Shown here in pieces: positions 1 through 9,132 of a stretch of 64,000 bases of DNA. Source of the stretch: Saprospiraceae bacterium (lineage in GTDB: Bacteria > Bacteroidota > Bacteroidia > Chitinophagales > Saprospiraceae). Position 1 is the stretch's first letter. Every line of letters starts with the position of its first letter. Location of the stretch: NCBI GenBank assembly GCA_013140975.1, contig JABFRV010000086.1:1-64000 (forward strand), in the 5' to 3' direction. Both the position numbers and the translations under genes were made by a program. The notes below the pieces were generated by a model that saw only the letters and a list, made by a program, of their open reading frames with translations, had not been told where the DNA came from and searched no databases.

Positions 1-612
1 TGGATAATAGACGGTTATGCAATGACAAAAGATTATTATTGGCGAATTTTTTTTAAAACAAAAGTTACAGATGAAGATAAAAAATTATTAGAAGTCAATC
101 GTACATTTGCTTATAATGAAGAATTTTCCAATCCTGATGATTATGTAAAAAAGACTATTGGGTATTTTGATTTTGAAAAAGTAAATAGTACTTTTGTTAA
201 TCCTTTATTTCAAGATTCAAGCATATTTTTAAGCCCGCCATTTTCATGTAAAATTACTAAAGAATTAATTTATTCACCGACATTAGAAATTCCTTATTCT
301 TCTATAACCAAGAAAGAACATGCATGGTTAAAAGTAAGCGTAGACTATTTTCCGATTTTTGAATTAAAGGAAAGTAATGCGTGTATTGTAATTCATTTTA
401 CTCATAAGGGAAAATTTATCAATAAGTACAAAGGAATTAAATTAGGAAAAGATGGCTTTACCTTAAATCAATGGAATCATCAGGAGGAGTTTTACTTAAC
501 GCCTTATCCTTTATCTCTTGATGATAAATTGAAAGTCTTTGTTTATAGTATAGGGAATAAAGAAATTTATATAGATAATTTACATATAGAAGCGTACGAG
601 CGGAAATGGTAA
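1..612 (+). CDS. Unknown protein, 5'-truncated by the window edge
   Basis: The reading frame is open from base 1, so the first ATG at 22 is probably internal and the gene begins upstream of the window. The visible 203 codons are rich in aromatic and beta-forming residues. The end, with IYIDNLHIEAYER, resembles the last strands of a beta-sandwich (jelly-roll) domain like those closing some Bacteroidota membrane or surface proteins. No catalytic motif, membrane helix or signal peptide is visible in this part. I do not recognise the family. Base composition matches the neighbours. Confidence 0.6.
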   Translation, partial: WIIDGYAMTKDYYWRIFFKTKVTDEDKKLLEVNRTFAYNEEFSNPDDYVKKTIGYFDFEKVNSTFVNPLFQDSSIFLSPPFSCKITKELIYSPTLEIPYSSITKKEHAWLKVSVDYFPIFELKESNACIVIHFTHKGKFINKYKGIKLGKDGFTLNQWNHQEEFYLTPYPLSLDDKLKVFVYSIGNKEIYIDNLHIEAYERKW

Positions 613-1080
613 TCATTGGAATAAAATGTTATTTAATAACGATTCAATGGATTGTGTTTTCTCTGCACAACGGTCGGAATGTTTTTATTTATGGCTTCTA
701 CAAGTGCTTTAAAATTCTATATGAATGTAATTCAAGAATATTCTTGATCTGAGAATGCATGAAGTCTTTTGTAAGTTAGCTACTGTTTATGATCTTTTCA
801 ATAGTGTTGAATAGAGTAATATTTATTAGAAACTAGGGATCAAATGAAAAATCTAATGCATTTAAAGATTATAATGATTCGAAATTAATAGTGGCGCAAG
901 AATAAGTAATTTAGATTTCTGCCACTATTGGCCGACCTAAGTATATAATAAATTGAATCCCTAAAAAATATCTTAAGTAACTCAAAAATTTGAAATTCTG
1001 ATGCCAATAGAAATTAAAATTATATCGCTCACTATGCTAAATGAATTAGTGCTTTAATCCAGAATACGTAAGTTTGTCAA
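613..1080. other. Gene-free stretch between the first gene and the IS element
   Basis: About 470 bp with no open frame of useful length on either strand and no hairpin followed by a T tract that I could find. It may be intergenic DNA disturbed by the adjacent insertion sequence. I see no RNA gene in it. Confidence 0.6.
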
Positions 1081-1103
1081 TGCCTGAAATAGGTTGACCG
1101 TTT
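1081..1103 (+). repeat. Left terminal inverted repeat of the IS3 element
   Basis: The sequence reads TGCCTGAAATAGGTTGACCG and continues TTT. It matches the reverse complement of 2491-2513 at 20 of 23 positions. Confidence 0.88.
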
Positions 1104-1126
1104 GAGAATATGAAAAAACGGAAAAT

Positions 1127-1540
1127 ATGGCATATCAAAAGAACTTTAAGATGAGTATTTCCGAGCGACGTGCGAGGAAGTTTACAGATTCTTTTAAGAT
1201 TAAGAAGGTAAGGGAAATCGAAAGGGGCAAGGCCAGTATTTCGGAAATAGTGAAGGCCTATGAGGTTTCACCAAGCAATGTATATAAATGGCTTAGTACC
1301 TTTGGGATTATGGCAAAGAAAGTAGATAAAATTGTAGTTCAAACGGAAAGTGACACACAAGAAATCATTTCACTTAGAAAGAAAGTAGCTGATTTAGAAA
1401 GGCTAGTTGGTCAAAAGCAAATCCTATTAGAATTCAAAGACAAAATGATAGAGATAGCGGAGGAAGTATATGGAGTTGACATAAATAAAAAGTATGGCAC
1501 CTCACCATCGAATACTTCCGAAGAAACAAAGATCAAATGA
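1127..1540 (+). CDS. IS3-family transposase OrfA (HTH protein)
   Basis: This 137-residue protein has the expected OrfA build. A helix-turn-helix of the Tnp_1 type lies at about residues 18-60 (ISEIVKAYEVSPSNVYKWL). A leucine-zipper-like coiled coil follows at about 78-110 and would support multimerisation. OrfA binds the terminal inverted repeats and cooperates with OrfB. Its stop overlaps the OrfB start as ATGA, and I see no A6G-type slippery site, so OrfB is more likely made by translational coupling than by the programmed -1 frameshift of many IS3 elements. Confidence 0.9.
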   Translation: MAYQKNFKMSISERRARKFTDSFKIKKVREIERGKASISEIVKAYEVSPSNVYKWLSTFGIMAKKVDKIVVQTESDTQEIISLRKKVADLERLVGQKQILLEFKDKMIEIAEEVYGVDINKKYGTSPSNTSEETKIK

Positions 1541-2466
1541 AATGCAGTATAAATTTTTTGTACAAGAGTTTAGGGATTAGTAAGCAAGCAGTATATCAAC
1601 ATATGATGCGAGCATTAAATAATCGAAATATAGAGCAACAAGTAATCTTACTGATTTATAAGATTCGCAAAGACCATCCTACGATGGGCTGTAGAGATAT
1701 GTACTATAAAATTAAACCACCTGGTTTAGGAAGAGATCGATTCGAGGAATTATGTTTGCAAGAAGGATTAAAATCAATAAGGAGAAAGAATTATCGGAGA
1801 ACTACTGATAGTACAGGGGTATGCAGGTTTCCCAACTTGATAAAAAATTTAAAAATCGAAAGACCCAATCAAGTTTGGCAAAGTGATATTACCTATTATG
1901 AATTAAATGGCAGATTTTATTACTTAACGTTTATTCAAGATAGTTTTACAAAAAAAATTCTTGGTCACCAAGTATCAAAGAATTTGACTACTGAGAGCAC
2001 AACACTAGCCTCCATAAAAAAGGCAATTAAGAATAGATGGCAAATGAATTTTTCAAGAGTAATATTTCATTCCGATGGAGGCGGCCAGTACTATGATAAG
2101 GAGTTTTTGAAAATTACAGCATCAAACAATATGCAAAATAGTATGTGCGAAATGGCTTGGGAGAACGGACTTGCAGAAAGATTAAATGGTGTAATCAAAA
2201 ATAATTACTTAAGACACAAAAAAATCGAAACGTTTGAAATGCTGACCAAAGAAGTTGACCGAATTGTAGAGCTTTATAACTCAGAAAAACCGCATATAAA
2301 GTTAAAAAGAAGATCACCAATTGAATTTGAAAAGTATTATATTTGCAACAAGAGAAAAACCGACGGTGACAAGTCAGCGACGGATAAAAAGTTGGTTACG
2401 AGGGCTGTAACAGGCCCAACTAACCAAAAGAGAAAAACCTCAGGATCTAATATCGCTCTAGATTAA
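1537..2466 (+). CDS. IS3-family transposase OrfB (DDE integrase core)
   Basis: 309 residues with an N-terminal HTH_21-like region (about 30-90) and an rve integrase core. Candidate catalytic residues are D117 (in WQSDITYY), D180 (in FHSDGGGQY) and E214 (in ENGLAERLNG). The second D to E spacing is about 33 residues, slightly under the usual 35. The C-terminal YNSEKPHIKLKRRSPIEFE motif is typical of the family. The extra basic tail after about residue 270 is longer than usual. The gene starts inside the orfA stop (ATGA). No frameshift or premature stop is seen. Confidence 0.93.
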   Translation: MKCSINFLYKSLGISKQAVYQHMMRALNNRNIEQQVILLIYKIRKDHPTMGCRDMYYKIKPPGLGRDRFEELCLQEGLKSIRRKNYRRTTDSTGVCRFPNLIKNLKIERPNQVWQSDITYYELNGRFYYLTFIQDSFTKKILGHQVSKNLTTESTTLASIKKAIKNRWQMNFSRVIFHSDGGGQYYDKEFLKITASNNMQNSMCEMAWENGLAERLNGVIKNNYLRHKKIETFEMLTKEVDRIVELYNSEKPHIKLKRRSPIEFEKYYICNKRKTDGDKSATDKKLVTRAVTGPTNQKRKTSGSNIALD

Positions 2467-2490
2467 AAAATCAAAGCTATGAGTGATAAA

Positions 2491-2513
2491 AAACGGTCAA
2501 CGTTATTCAGGCA
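2491..2513 (-). repeat. Right terminal inverted repeat of the IS3 element
   Basis: It lies 24 bp after the orfB stop. Read on the minus strand it begins TGCCTGAATAACGTTGACCG. It pairs with 1081-1103 with three mismatches. Confidence 0.88.
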
Positions 2514-2526
2514 CGAACTGTTTTTT

Positions 2527-2574
2527 ATTCATAATTCATAATTCATAATTCATAATTCATAATTCATAATTCAT
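2527..2574. repeat. Heptanucleotide tandem repeat (ATAATTC)
   Basis: Six uninterrupted copies of ATAATTC at 2531-2572, with partial copies on both sides, lie just outside the right end of the IS element. The array is intergenic and a whole number of 7-bp units, so it may vary in length by slippage. No function can be assigned. Confidence 0.9.
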
Positions 2575-2801
2575 CACCACCCTTCCACCCCATTGAATTA
2601 GATCAGAATATTTTTTCTTAATTGATTTTTGGGCATTGAAAAGGGCTAAATGCATTTCTTTCTTTTTATTTGGTAAGCAATTGCATATTATGAATTGATA
2701 AAGGCAATTTTCCATTGCTTATTTTAATTATCCATTATTAGTAAAAGACATTTATCTTGATTAAGGTTTTCTCCTTACCTTAGCACAAGATAATATTGTA
2801 T

Positions 2802-3221
2802 ATGAATTGGAAGATAATAGGAATAGTTATTATTCTAGGAATAATAGGCTGGCTTGTAATTAAGAATCTCAATAAGAAGCCTGATCCAATTCCTAAACCT
2901 GTAGTAGTTACCCATATTGATAGCTTGGCAAAAGAGTTTGCCTTGGATTCTTTTAAATTTAAGGAGAAATTTAATAATGCAAATGACTCTCTTCGATCCA
3001 TTGAAGTGAAGGGAATTATTTCTAGAATTAAAGTAGATACAGCCGGCGTTAGTATAATCTTGCATTCTTCCGGAGTTGAGAAAGCTATTTGTAGAATGGA
3101 TAAGGATTATCACAACCTTGAGGCTGATTCTAAAGTAGGGGATACAGTTTCTATAAAAGGCCTTATAATTAAAGTAACTGATTTGTTTATTTTAGAGAGA
3201 TGTTCAATTAGCAAAAATTAA
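2802..3221 (+). CDS. Membrane-anchored OB-fold (tRNA_anti-like) protein
   Basis: A short N-terminal hydrophobic anchor (WKIIGIVIILGIIGWLVI) is followed by a globular domain at about 40-139. The pattern of that domain (KGIISRIKVDTAGVSIIL, then VGDTVSIKGLIIKVTD) matches the OB-fold tRNA_anti-like family found in Bacteroidota membrane proteins and lipoproteins. The function of that family is not established. I prefer the ATG at 2802 to the TTG six bases upstream. The gene lies 27 bp upstream of the response regulator and may be co-transcribed with it, possibly as an accessory to signal reception. Confidence 0.7.
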   Translation: MNWKIIGIVIILGIIGWLVIKNLNKKPDPIPKPVVVTHIDSLAKEFALDSFKFKEKFNNANDSLRSIEVKGIISRIKVDTAGVSIILHSSGVEKAICRMDKDYHNLEADSKVGDTVSIKGLIIKVTDLFILERCSISKN

Positions 3222-3248
3222 AAAGCTTTCTTTTGTCTCTATTGATAA

Positions 3249-3893
3249 ATGCAAATGAATAAAAAAATTATTTTGGTAGATGATCACGAAGTTGTTGTTG
3301 AGAGTTTAAGCCTCTTAATCAACGATATGGAAGGTCTTGAAGTGATTTCTGGTGTTACTGACAGTAGAGAAGCAGAAGGATTCATTGAGAAGTTAATGCC
3401 AGACTTACTAATTACTGATTATTCAATGCCATATCTTAATGGAATTCAACTTTGTTTAAAGTTGCGAAGCCGTTGGCCTGATATCAAAATTCTAATGTTG
3501 ACTGTTTCGGAGGATGCAAATCAGATTAAAGAAGCATTCCGTGTAGGAGTATCCGGATACGTAATGAAGAAAGCGAATAAATTAGAATTGGAAAAAGCGA
3601 TTCATACTGTTTTAGCCGGGCAAAGATATTATTCTGACATGGTTCTGGATGAGCTAATGAAGGCTTCAGATGTAATGCAGGAAGAAAAATTAGAACAGGT
3701 TTCTTTAACGCCAAGAGAAATAGAGATAATTAAGTTGATAGCGAAAGAAATGTCAACTTCTGAAATTGCAAAGGATTTATTTATTAGTATTGGAACTGTT
3801 GAAACACATAGGCATAACATATTAAAAAAATTAGGGTTGAAAAATTCTATTGGATTAATCAAATATGCAATTCAAAACAAATTAATCTCCTAA
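3249..3893 (+). CDS. NarL/FixJ-family response regulator
   Basis: A 214-residue two-domain regulator. The receiver domain (about 6-122) has the acidic pocket D11/D12, phosphoacceptor D57 (LLITDYSMP), T85 and K107 (VMKK). The C-terminal LuxR/GerE helix-turn-helix (about 150-212) has the usual LTPREIEIIKLIAKEMSTSEIA pattern and ends in ETHRHNILKKLGLKN. It binds DNA when phosphorylated by its partner, almost certainly the histidine kinase two bases downstream. The preceding MQ before MNKK is weakly supported, so translation could also start at the ATG at 3255. Confidence 0.93.
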   Translation: MQMNKKIILVDDHEVVVESLSLLINDMEGLEVISGVTDSREAEGFIEKLMPDLLITDYSMPYLNGIQLCLKLRSRWPDIKILMLTVSEDANQIKEAFRVGVSGYVMKKANKLELEKAIHTVLAGQRYYSDMVLDELMKASDVMQEEKLEQVSLTPREIEIIKLIAKEMSTSEIAKDLFISIGTVETHRHNILKKLGLKNSIGLIKYAIQNKLIS

Positions 3894-3895
3894 TT

Positions 3896-5728
3896 TTGAT
3901 TAAGAAGGTGCTCAATATTTGTGCGATTCTTATACTTGCATTATGTAATGAACCATTAACGTATGCACAGTCGTTGAAGAGCCTGGTAGAGAAAGTAGAA
4001 ACAGCTGAATCTGTTTCTGAGAAATCTAAAGCCTACATAAATTTATTAAACTTTTGCATATACGCAAGAAATTCAGATACCGAGAAGTATCTTGAATTGC
4101 TAAAGAAGGAAATTAAGAGTAGTTCAAGTGAAATTATGGAAGCTGTTTATAATATGGAGTCAGCATATTATGAAAGAGAAGTGCTTGGAAATTATGAGAA
4201 ATCTTTTCCGAAGTTAATAGAAGCCAGTAAAGTATTTAAAAAATATAATGTAGTTGATGAATTGGCGTATTCGTATAGCCAAATAATGTTGATGACATAT
4301 TGGAATAGGATTGGAGATACAAGTAATTTCAATAGTTCTTATTTATTTAAGGAGTATGTTCTTCCATCCATTGATCTTATCGAGCAAACTAAAGATAGTA
4401 ATGTCAGAATAACAGTTTTGTTGAATATTGGTAGTTATTATTCCGCACTAGCCAATAATACTGACAGTGCATTATTGTATTACCATGAAGCAGAGAAGAA
4501 TATTCACGATAGTATTTTTTCATACTTAAAAATAGTTGTATATGGAAGCTTAGCCATTGTGAATAGTGTTATTGGAGACTTTGATGAAATGCTTAAGTAT
4601 GTCGATAAAAGTGAAAAAGTAGATTTATTTCATTCTGATAATTATGGAAAAGGAAATATTTATCGTTCGATTTCTAAATTTTATCTGGCAGAAGGCCCTC
4701 AAAGGAATGTAGATAAATCGCTGTATTATGCAAAGGAAGCAATGGGGTGTGCATATGCGACAAAGAGCAATACATACATTTCATTGGCGTATTTAAGGCT
4801 GTATTCTACATTCAAGCAAATGAATATAATGGATTCAGCATTATATTATTATGAGAAGCACAAGAAGGTTGAAGATATAATTAATCGGGAGAAATTCAGA
4901 CTAAGTCTTTCTCAAAATGAAGTTATAGTAAAAGATATAGAACTGAAAGAATTAAGCATAGAAAAGCTGAAGGCGGAGAATTATCAGAATAAGTTAATCA
5001 GACAAACGTTATTACTTTCTTTAATTGTAGGTTTTATTTTTACAATCTGGTATTATTATAATTATAAATTAATCAGGAATAAGAACAAGCTGCTGGAGCA
5101 AAAGAACAAAGAGATTCGATCGGCATATTTTGATGGAAAGCAAGAAGAGCAAAAAAGACTTGCTTCGGAGCTTCACGATAATCTGAATACTAAAATAGCT
5201 GCAATGGGTTGGCAATTGGAAGCTATAAGTAAAGAAAAATTAAATGACAGAGATAAGGTGATACTGGAGCGAGTAACTCAAATTTCCAGGGACTTATATA
5301 ATGATGTAAGACTTATTTCTCATAATATTATTCCTACTGAATTATCATCACACGGTCTTGAAGTTGCTGTTCAGAAGTTGGTCAACAGTTTGAATTCACA
5401 AGATCATCTGGTATTTCATTTTATCAGTAATATTAATAAAGAAATCAGTTCCAATGTAAACAATGAAGTTTATAAAATACTATTAGAGTTATGTAATAAT
5501 GTGATTAAGCATTCTAAAGCAAGTGATGCCTGGATATCAATGATTTCAAATGAAAAGCAGGTAACTATAACTGTGGCAGATAATGGTGTAGGGGCAACTC
5601 AAGACAAGACTGGGGAAGGTATAGGATTAAAAAGCATAACATCCAGGGTTGAGTCATTGAATGGATTCATTCGTGTAGTTCCTAATAATAATCCTGGCTA
5701 CTTGACAGAAGTGATAATGCCTATTTAA
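3896..5728 (+). CDS. TPR-containing sensor histidine kinase (HisKA_3 type)
   Basis: 610 residues. A signal peptide (to about 25) leads an exported TPR-like helical sensor region (about 30-340). A coiled stretch and one membrane helix (about 370-390) follow, then the kinase core. The dimerisation/phosphoacceptor box is EEQKRLASELHDNLNTKIAA with His at 427. The ATPase has the N box (LLELCNNVIKHS), G1 (DNGVG) and G2 (GEGIGLKSI). This is the standard partner of NarL-type regulators. The start is TTG, 2 bp after the regulator stop, chosen because it gives the only good signal peptide and fits translational coupling. The ligand is unknown. Confidence 0.9.
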   Translation: MIKKVLNICAILILALCNEPLTYAQSLKSLVEKVETAESVSEKSKAYINLLNFCIYARNSDTEKYLELLKKEIKSSSSEIMEAVYNMESAYYEREVLGNYEKSFPKLIEASKVFKKYNVVDELAYSYSQIMLMTYWNRIGDTSNFNSSYLFKEYVLPSIDLIEQTKDSNVRITVLLNIGSYYSALANNTDSALLYYHEAEKNIHDSIFSYLKIVVYGSLAIVNSVIGDFDEMLKYVDKSEKVDLFHSDNYGKGNIYRSISKFYLAEGPQRNVDKSLYYAKEAMGCAYATKSNTYISLAYLRLYSTFKQMNIMDSALYYYEKHKKVEDIINREKFRLSLSQNEVIVKDIELKELSIEKLKAENYQNKLIRQTLLLSLIVGFIFTIWYYYNYKLIRNKNKLLEQKNKEIRSAYFDGKQEEQKRLASELHDNLNTKIAAMGWQLEAISKEKLNDRDKVILERVTQISRDLYNDVRLISHNIIPTELSSHGLEVAVQKLVNSLNSQDHLVFHFISNINKEISSNVNNEVYKILLELCNNVIKHSKASDAWISMISNEKQVTITVADNGVGATQDKTGEGIGLKSITSRVESLNGFIRVVPNNNPGYLTEVIMPI

Positions 5729-5821
5729 TTTGATTTATTAATTTGAAAAAAATGTATTCGTTCAAGTGAATACTGATATTTCAACTTGTTACAATTGAGA
5801 ATTATGACTAATAATTCTGGA

Positions 5822-6475
5822 TTAAAAGTGATAGAAGAACGATACAGTACCTTGATATTCAGAATAGTCAACTTCAGTTTTTAAATCAAATTCATTTAAA
5901 GTATTGGACTTATAATTACCAAAATTTCCAGATACCTGAAATTGCATTCCTAAATTAGGTTTTATAAAATATTGGATACCTGCTCTTGTATTTAATCCAA
6001 CGCCACTTAGAACATAATCTCCATTATATTCTTCAACATTTCCATCATTATCTGTATCAATATAGAAATAAATATCAATTAAATCAAAGGTAGATGTATT
6101 AATATTGATTCCGGCCCCAAGAAAAGGCCTGATTTTATTTAAGGTTCCATTGAAGAAATATTGGAATCCAAGGTTAATTTTTTTAGCTGTATTTGTTGTA
6201 ACATAATTGCCAGAAGCGTTTTGTTTATTGAATTGGAATTCAGCATAAACATTGAATTTTTGTAAGAATCCATAGGCGGCATTAAGTTGAAAGCCGAATC
6301 CTGAACTATAATTCTTGCTTAGTAAACTTTCATATTCACTATTCCAATTATTATAGCATATTCCGGCCATAACTGAAAAGCCATCTTCATTTGATTTTAC
6401 AGAAAGATCATTTTGTGCAGTTATATCAATTGTGCTAATGAGTAGAACGAAAAAAATACTGCGTAATTTCATCAT
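5822..6475 (-). CDS. Outer-membrane beta-barrel protein
   Basis: 217 residues with a signal peptide (about 1-20, cleaved after ITAQ). The rest alternates polar and hydrophobic residues in strands, with turn-rich loops, and ends in an aromatic (VSFFYHF), as expected of an OMP_b-brl-type barrel. It is the last gene of the minus-strand kinase cluster, 5 bp after the kinase stop, and so is probably co-expressed with the kinase. It could be an outer-membrane partner or merely a structural protein. No enzymatic motif is seen. Confidence 0.8.
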   Translation of the reverse strand: MMKLRSIFFVLLISTIDITAQNDLSVKSNEDGFSVMAGICYNNWNSEYESLLSKNYSSGFGFQLNAAYGFLQKFNVYAEFQFNKQNASGNYVTTNTAKKINLGFQYFFNGTLNKIRPFLGAGININTSTFDLIDIYFYIDTDNDGNVEEYNGDYVLSGVGLNTRAGIQYFIKPNLGMQFQVSGNFGNYKSNTLNEFDLKTEVDYSEYQGTVSFFYHF

Positions 6476-6480
6476 TGATT

Positions 6481-8262
6481 TTAGATTTTAATTGTTTGAG
6501 GAATAATTTTTGGATTCGGGGAGATGCTTAATCCTTTTTGAAATATTATAGGTTCTGTACTACTTCCTTTTTTTCCTAAAGGTATCATTTTTAAATTTAG
6601 CCAAGTCCCATTAATACACTTTACCTTTTCTATTTGAATTTCCAGATACGAACTGGACTTTCCACTCGGTTTGATTTTGGTGATTCTTGCAAAAGCTTCA
6701 GCGCCATTCTGAATTATTAAATCGGAATTGGAATACACAGAAGAAGTCACTTCCATCTTTACCAGGTCATTGATTTTCTTATTGTCTTCTGAGCTTATGG
6801 TCTCTGCAAGTCTTACTCTGACATCCAAAGCAGGAACATTTATTGTTTTGGATTTTTTCTCTTCAACGGGTGATGATTTTTGTTCTTGTAATACAACTTT
6901 TTCAGTAACTACTTGAGTAGGCTTTTCATTATAAATAACAGAAGGTATATTTTGAGAAGCTGGAGTTGAACTTACATCTTTTTTTTGAGATTGAGGTTCT
7001 GATGTAGTAATTATTTTGTTTTTATTGAGTTTAGAACCTGAAGTATTTTCTGTTGAAGATTCAGTATTAGTATTTTTTTGTTGTTTTTCCGAAATAGAAT
7101 TATTGGCTGTTTTAGGGCTATTATTATAGGGTTCGGACTCTGATTGATTACTTTTTTCACTCTTCAAACTCACTACAGTATTCGAAGAAGTCTCATTTGT
7201 AACACTTGGATCTTTTGCTGAAGTGGAATTGGTCTGTACAGTACTAGCCTGGTAATTTATATTGGATTTAGAATTAAAGTAAATTTCTATACCAATAAAT
7301 AGAGTAGCAGCTAAAATTCCTAAGATGGCAATAATTTTGAAAGGAGATCCATTGTCAAATGATAAAATATTAGAAAGTGATCCAAAATTGATTGTAGGAA
7401 TTTTTATTTTGTCAAATGATGGAATTAAAGAAATTGAAGGGCTTGATTCTGAATCTAAATATTCATTAATAATTTCCTGAAACTCCTGTGACGAGGCGGG
7501 TCTGCGCGAAGGATTTTTATGAAGAACTTTATCAAATACATTCAGAAAAGAAGAATCAAAATTATAAATTTCAGGATTCGGGTTGGTGTGCTTTGTGTTA
7601 ATGATCTGATGCAATAATTGAGCTTCAGAATTTGCTTTGAAGGGCATATTTCCTGTGATCATTTCATAGAGCGTGATACCAGTAGCATAGAGATCTGATT
7701 GAATACTTGCCTCTTCACCTTTCAGAAGTTCTGGTGACATGTATTCCATTGTACCTATTATTTTACCGATTCCTGTTAGCTTGGTTGCACCTGAAATCTT
7801 TGCAATACCAAAATCCATGAGCTTCACATCTCCATTGGGTAAAAGCATTATGTTTCCAGGTTTTATATCCCTGTGTAGAATTGTTTTTTGATGAGCATGC
7901 GAAAGACCAGCCAATACCTTATGTATAATTTGTAGTGCTGAGTTAAAGACTATAGTTTTGTTTTGTCTTAAGTAAACATCCAGAGGGGTTCCCTGAATAT
8001 ATTCCATAACTATAAAGTATTCATCACCATCGTGGATAAAATTGTAAATCTGCGCGATGGTTGGGTGTGAAAGTTTTGCAGCTAATCGAGCTTCATTTTT
8101 AAATCTTTCTAAAAATACAGGATCATTCGTTAGATGTGTGTGTAAGGCCTTAATCGCTACGGTTCTTTCAAGTTGCGTATCAGTTGCCTTATATACAGCT
8201 CCCATTCCTCCTTCTCCCAGAAGCTCTTCAATTTGATAATTCTGAATTTTTCGTCCTAGCAT
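6481..8262 (-). CDS. Transmembrane serine/threonine protein kinase
   Basis: 593 residues with a complete Hanks-type kinase domain (about 9-270): G-loop GEGGMG (16-21), ATP lysine K38, HRDIKPGN with D132, DFG at 150-152 and the APE-like SPE segment. A single membrane helix (about 308-328) places the rest in the periplasm. That part is a Ser/Thr/Asn/Gln/Lys-rich low-complexity linker (about 330-470) and a compact C-terminal domain (about 475-590). The domain has a V-x-VRLAETISSEDN start, a pattern seen in exported Bacteroidota domains of unknown role. The gene starts 4 bp after the PP2C stop, so kinase and phosphatase are a coupled pair. Confidence 0.95.
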   Translation of the reverse strand: MLGRKIQNYQIEELLGEGGMGAVYKATDTQLERTVAIKALHTHLTNDPVFLERFKNEARLAAKLSHPTIAQIYNFIHDGDEYFIVMEYIQGTPLDVYLRQNKTIVFNSALQIIHKVLAGLSHAHQKTILHRDIKPGNIMLLPNGDVKLMDFGIAKISGATKLTGIGKIIGTMEYMSPELLKGEEASIQSDLYATGITLYEMITGNMPFKANSEAQLLHQIINTKHTNPNPEIYNFDSSFLNVFDKVLHKNPSRRPASSQEFQEIINEYLDSESSPSISLIPSFDKIKIPTINFGSLSNILSFDNGSPFKIIAILGILAATLFIGIEIYFNSKSNINYQASTVQTNSTSAKDPSVTNETSSNTVVSLKSEKSNQSESEPYNNSPKTANNSISEKQQKNTNTESSTENTSGSKLNKNKIITTSEPQSQKKDVSSTPASQNIPSVIYNEKPTQVVTEKVVLQEQKSSPVEEKKSKTINVPALDVRVRLAETISSEDNKKINDLVKMEVTSSVYSNSDLIIQNGAEAFARITKIKPSGKSSSYLEIQIEKVKCINGTWLNLKMIPLGKKGSSTEPIIFQKGLSISPNPKIIPQTIKI

Positions 8263-8266
8263 TTTT

Positions 8267-9118
8267 TCAATCGAAGCTTTTCGTTTCTTTTAATTCATTC
8301 TGTATCTCTCTTTGGATAAAATCCATTAGTACAAGAGTTATATTATCATGCCCACCTCTTTGTTTTGCTACTCTTACAAGATGATGTGCGGCTTCTGATA
8401 TTGTATTTCGATTTAGTATGTCCTGAATTTCATTTGTTTTAATGTATTCATAAAGACCATCTGAGCAGATAAGTATTTTTTCTATTTCTTGTGGAATCAG
8501 ATCTATTTCAAGAATTTGAAATTCAACTTTCTCTTTGGTTCCCATGGCCCGGGTAAGTATATTTCTTTCCGGATGATTATTGATTTCATCTTCTTTTATC
8601 ATTCCATTTCTGAAAAGATCCATGACATAAGTATGATCTTCGCTGATCTGTTGTAATTGACCATTATTTAAAAAGTAAATTCTTGAATCTCCAACATGAG
8701 CAAGATAAATTTTATTTTTCTTGATTAGAATTGTTGAACAGGTCGTACCCATTCCTTTATTTTTAGAATTTTTATGAGCGCTTCTAAAAATATTTTCATT
8801 TGCTTCAGAAAATGCTTTATTTAATAATTGCTTATCATTTCCTTTTTCTTTGTAGTAAACCCGTTGTATAGTATCTAATGCAATTCCTGCAGCAACTTCG
8901 CCTGAACTATGTCCTCCCATTCCGTCTGCGAGAATTGCTAAAAATCCTTTTTCATTTCTTTCAAGATTTGTAGATGGCCTTATAAATAATGCACGATCTT
9001 CATTGTTGGTTCTAACGTTTCCAACATCGGTTAAGACAATGGCTTTAACATCTAAATAATCCTCAAAGTTTTGAAGGACTTCTTCTTCATTATTAAAAAA
9101 CCACTTTTTCCAGAACAC
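8267..9118 (-). CDS. PP2C-family serine/threonine phosphatase
   Basis: 283 residues of the bacterial Stp/PrpC type. Metal-binding motifs are visible: D41 in NNEDR, ADGMGGH (D65), HVGDSRIY, CSDGLYEY and GGHDNIT. The first 20 residues are a variable extension. It should dephosphorylate targets of the adjacent kinase and possibly the kinase itself. The start is GTG at 9118; no ATG lies nearby in frame. It lies directly downstream of a hairpin terminator at 9137-9170 that separates it from the FHA-protease gene. Confidence 0.95.
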   Translation of the reverse strand: MFWKKWFFNNEEEVLQNFEDYLDVKAIVLTDVGNVRTNNEDRALFIRPSTNLERNEKGFLAILADGMGGHSSGEVAAGIALDTIQRVYYKEKGNDKQLLNKAFSEANENIFRSAHKNSKNKGMGTTCSTILIKKNKIYLAHVGDSRIYFLNNGQLQQISEDHTYVMDLFRNGMIKEDEINNHPERNILTRAMGTKEKVEFQILEIDLIPQEIEKILICSDGLYEYIKTNEIQDILNRNTISEAAHHLVRVAKQRGGHDNITLVLMDFIQREIQNELKETKSFD

Positions 9119-9132
9119 TTTATAGAAATTTT

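Larger units (their letters stand above)
1081..2513 (+). mobile_element. IS3-family insertion sequence, apparently intact
   Basis: A 1433-bp element bounded by imperfect 23-bp terminal inverted repeats at 1081-1103 and 2491-2513. Both begin TGCCTGAA and share GTTGACCGTTT, and 20 of 23 positions match. It ends TG...CA as usual for IS3 elements and contains orfA and orfB. The flanking bases (...GTCAA on the left, CGAACTG on the right) show no convincing 3-5 bp target duplication, so the insertion may be old or rearranged. Both frames are open, so the element could still be active. Confidence 0.9.

Noticed and set aside
2527-2574. Regular repeats as a CRISPR array
   Set aside because: The 7-bp units are contiguous with no spacers and there are no cas genes.
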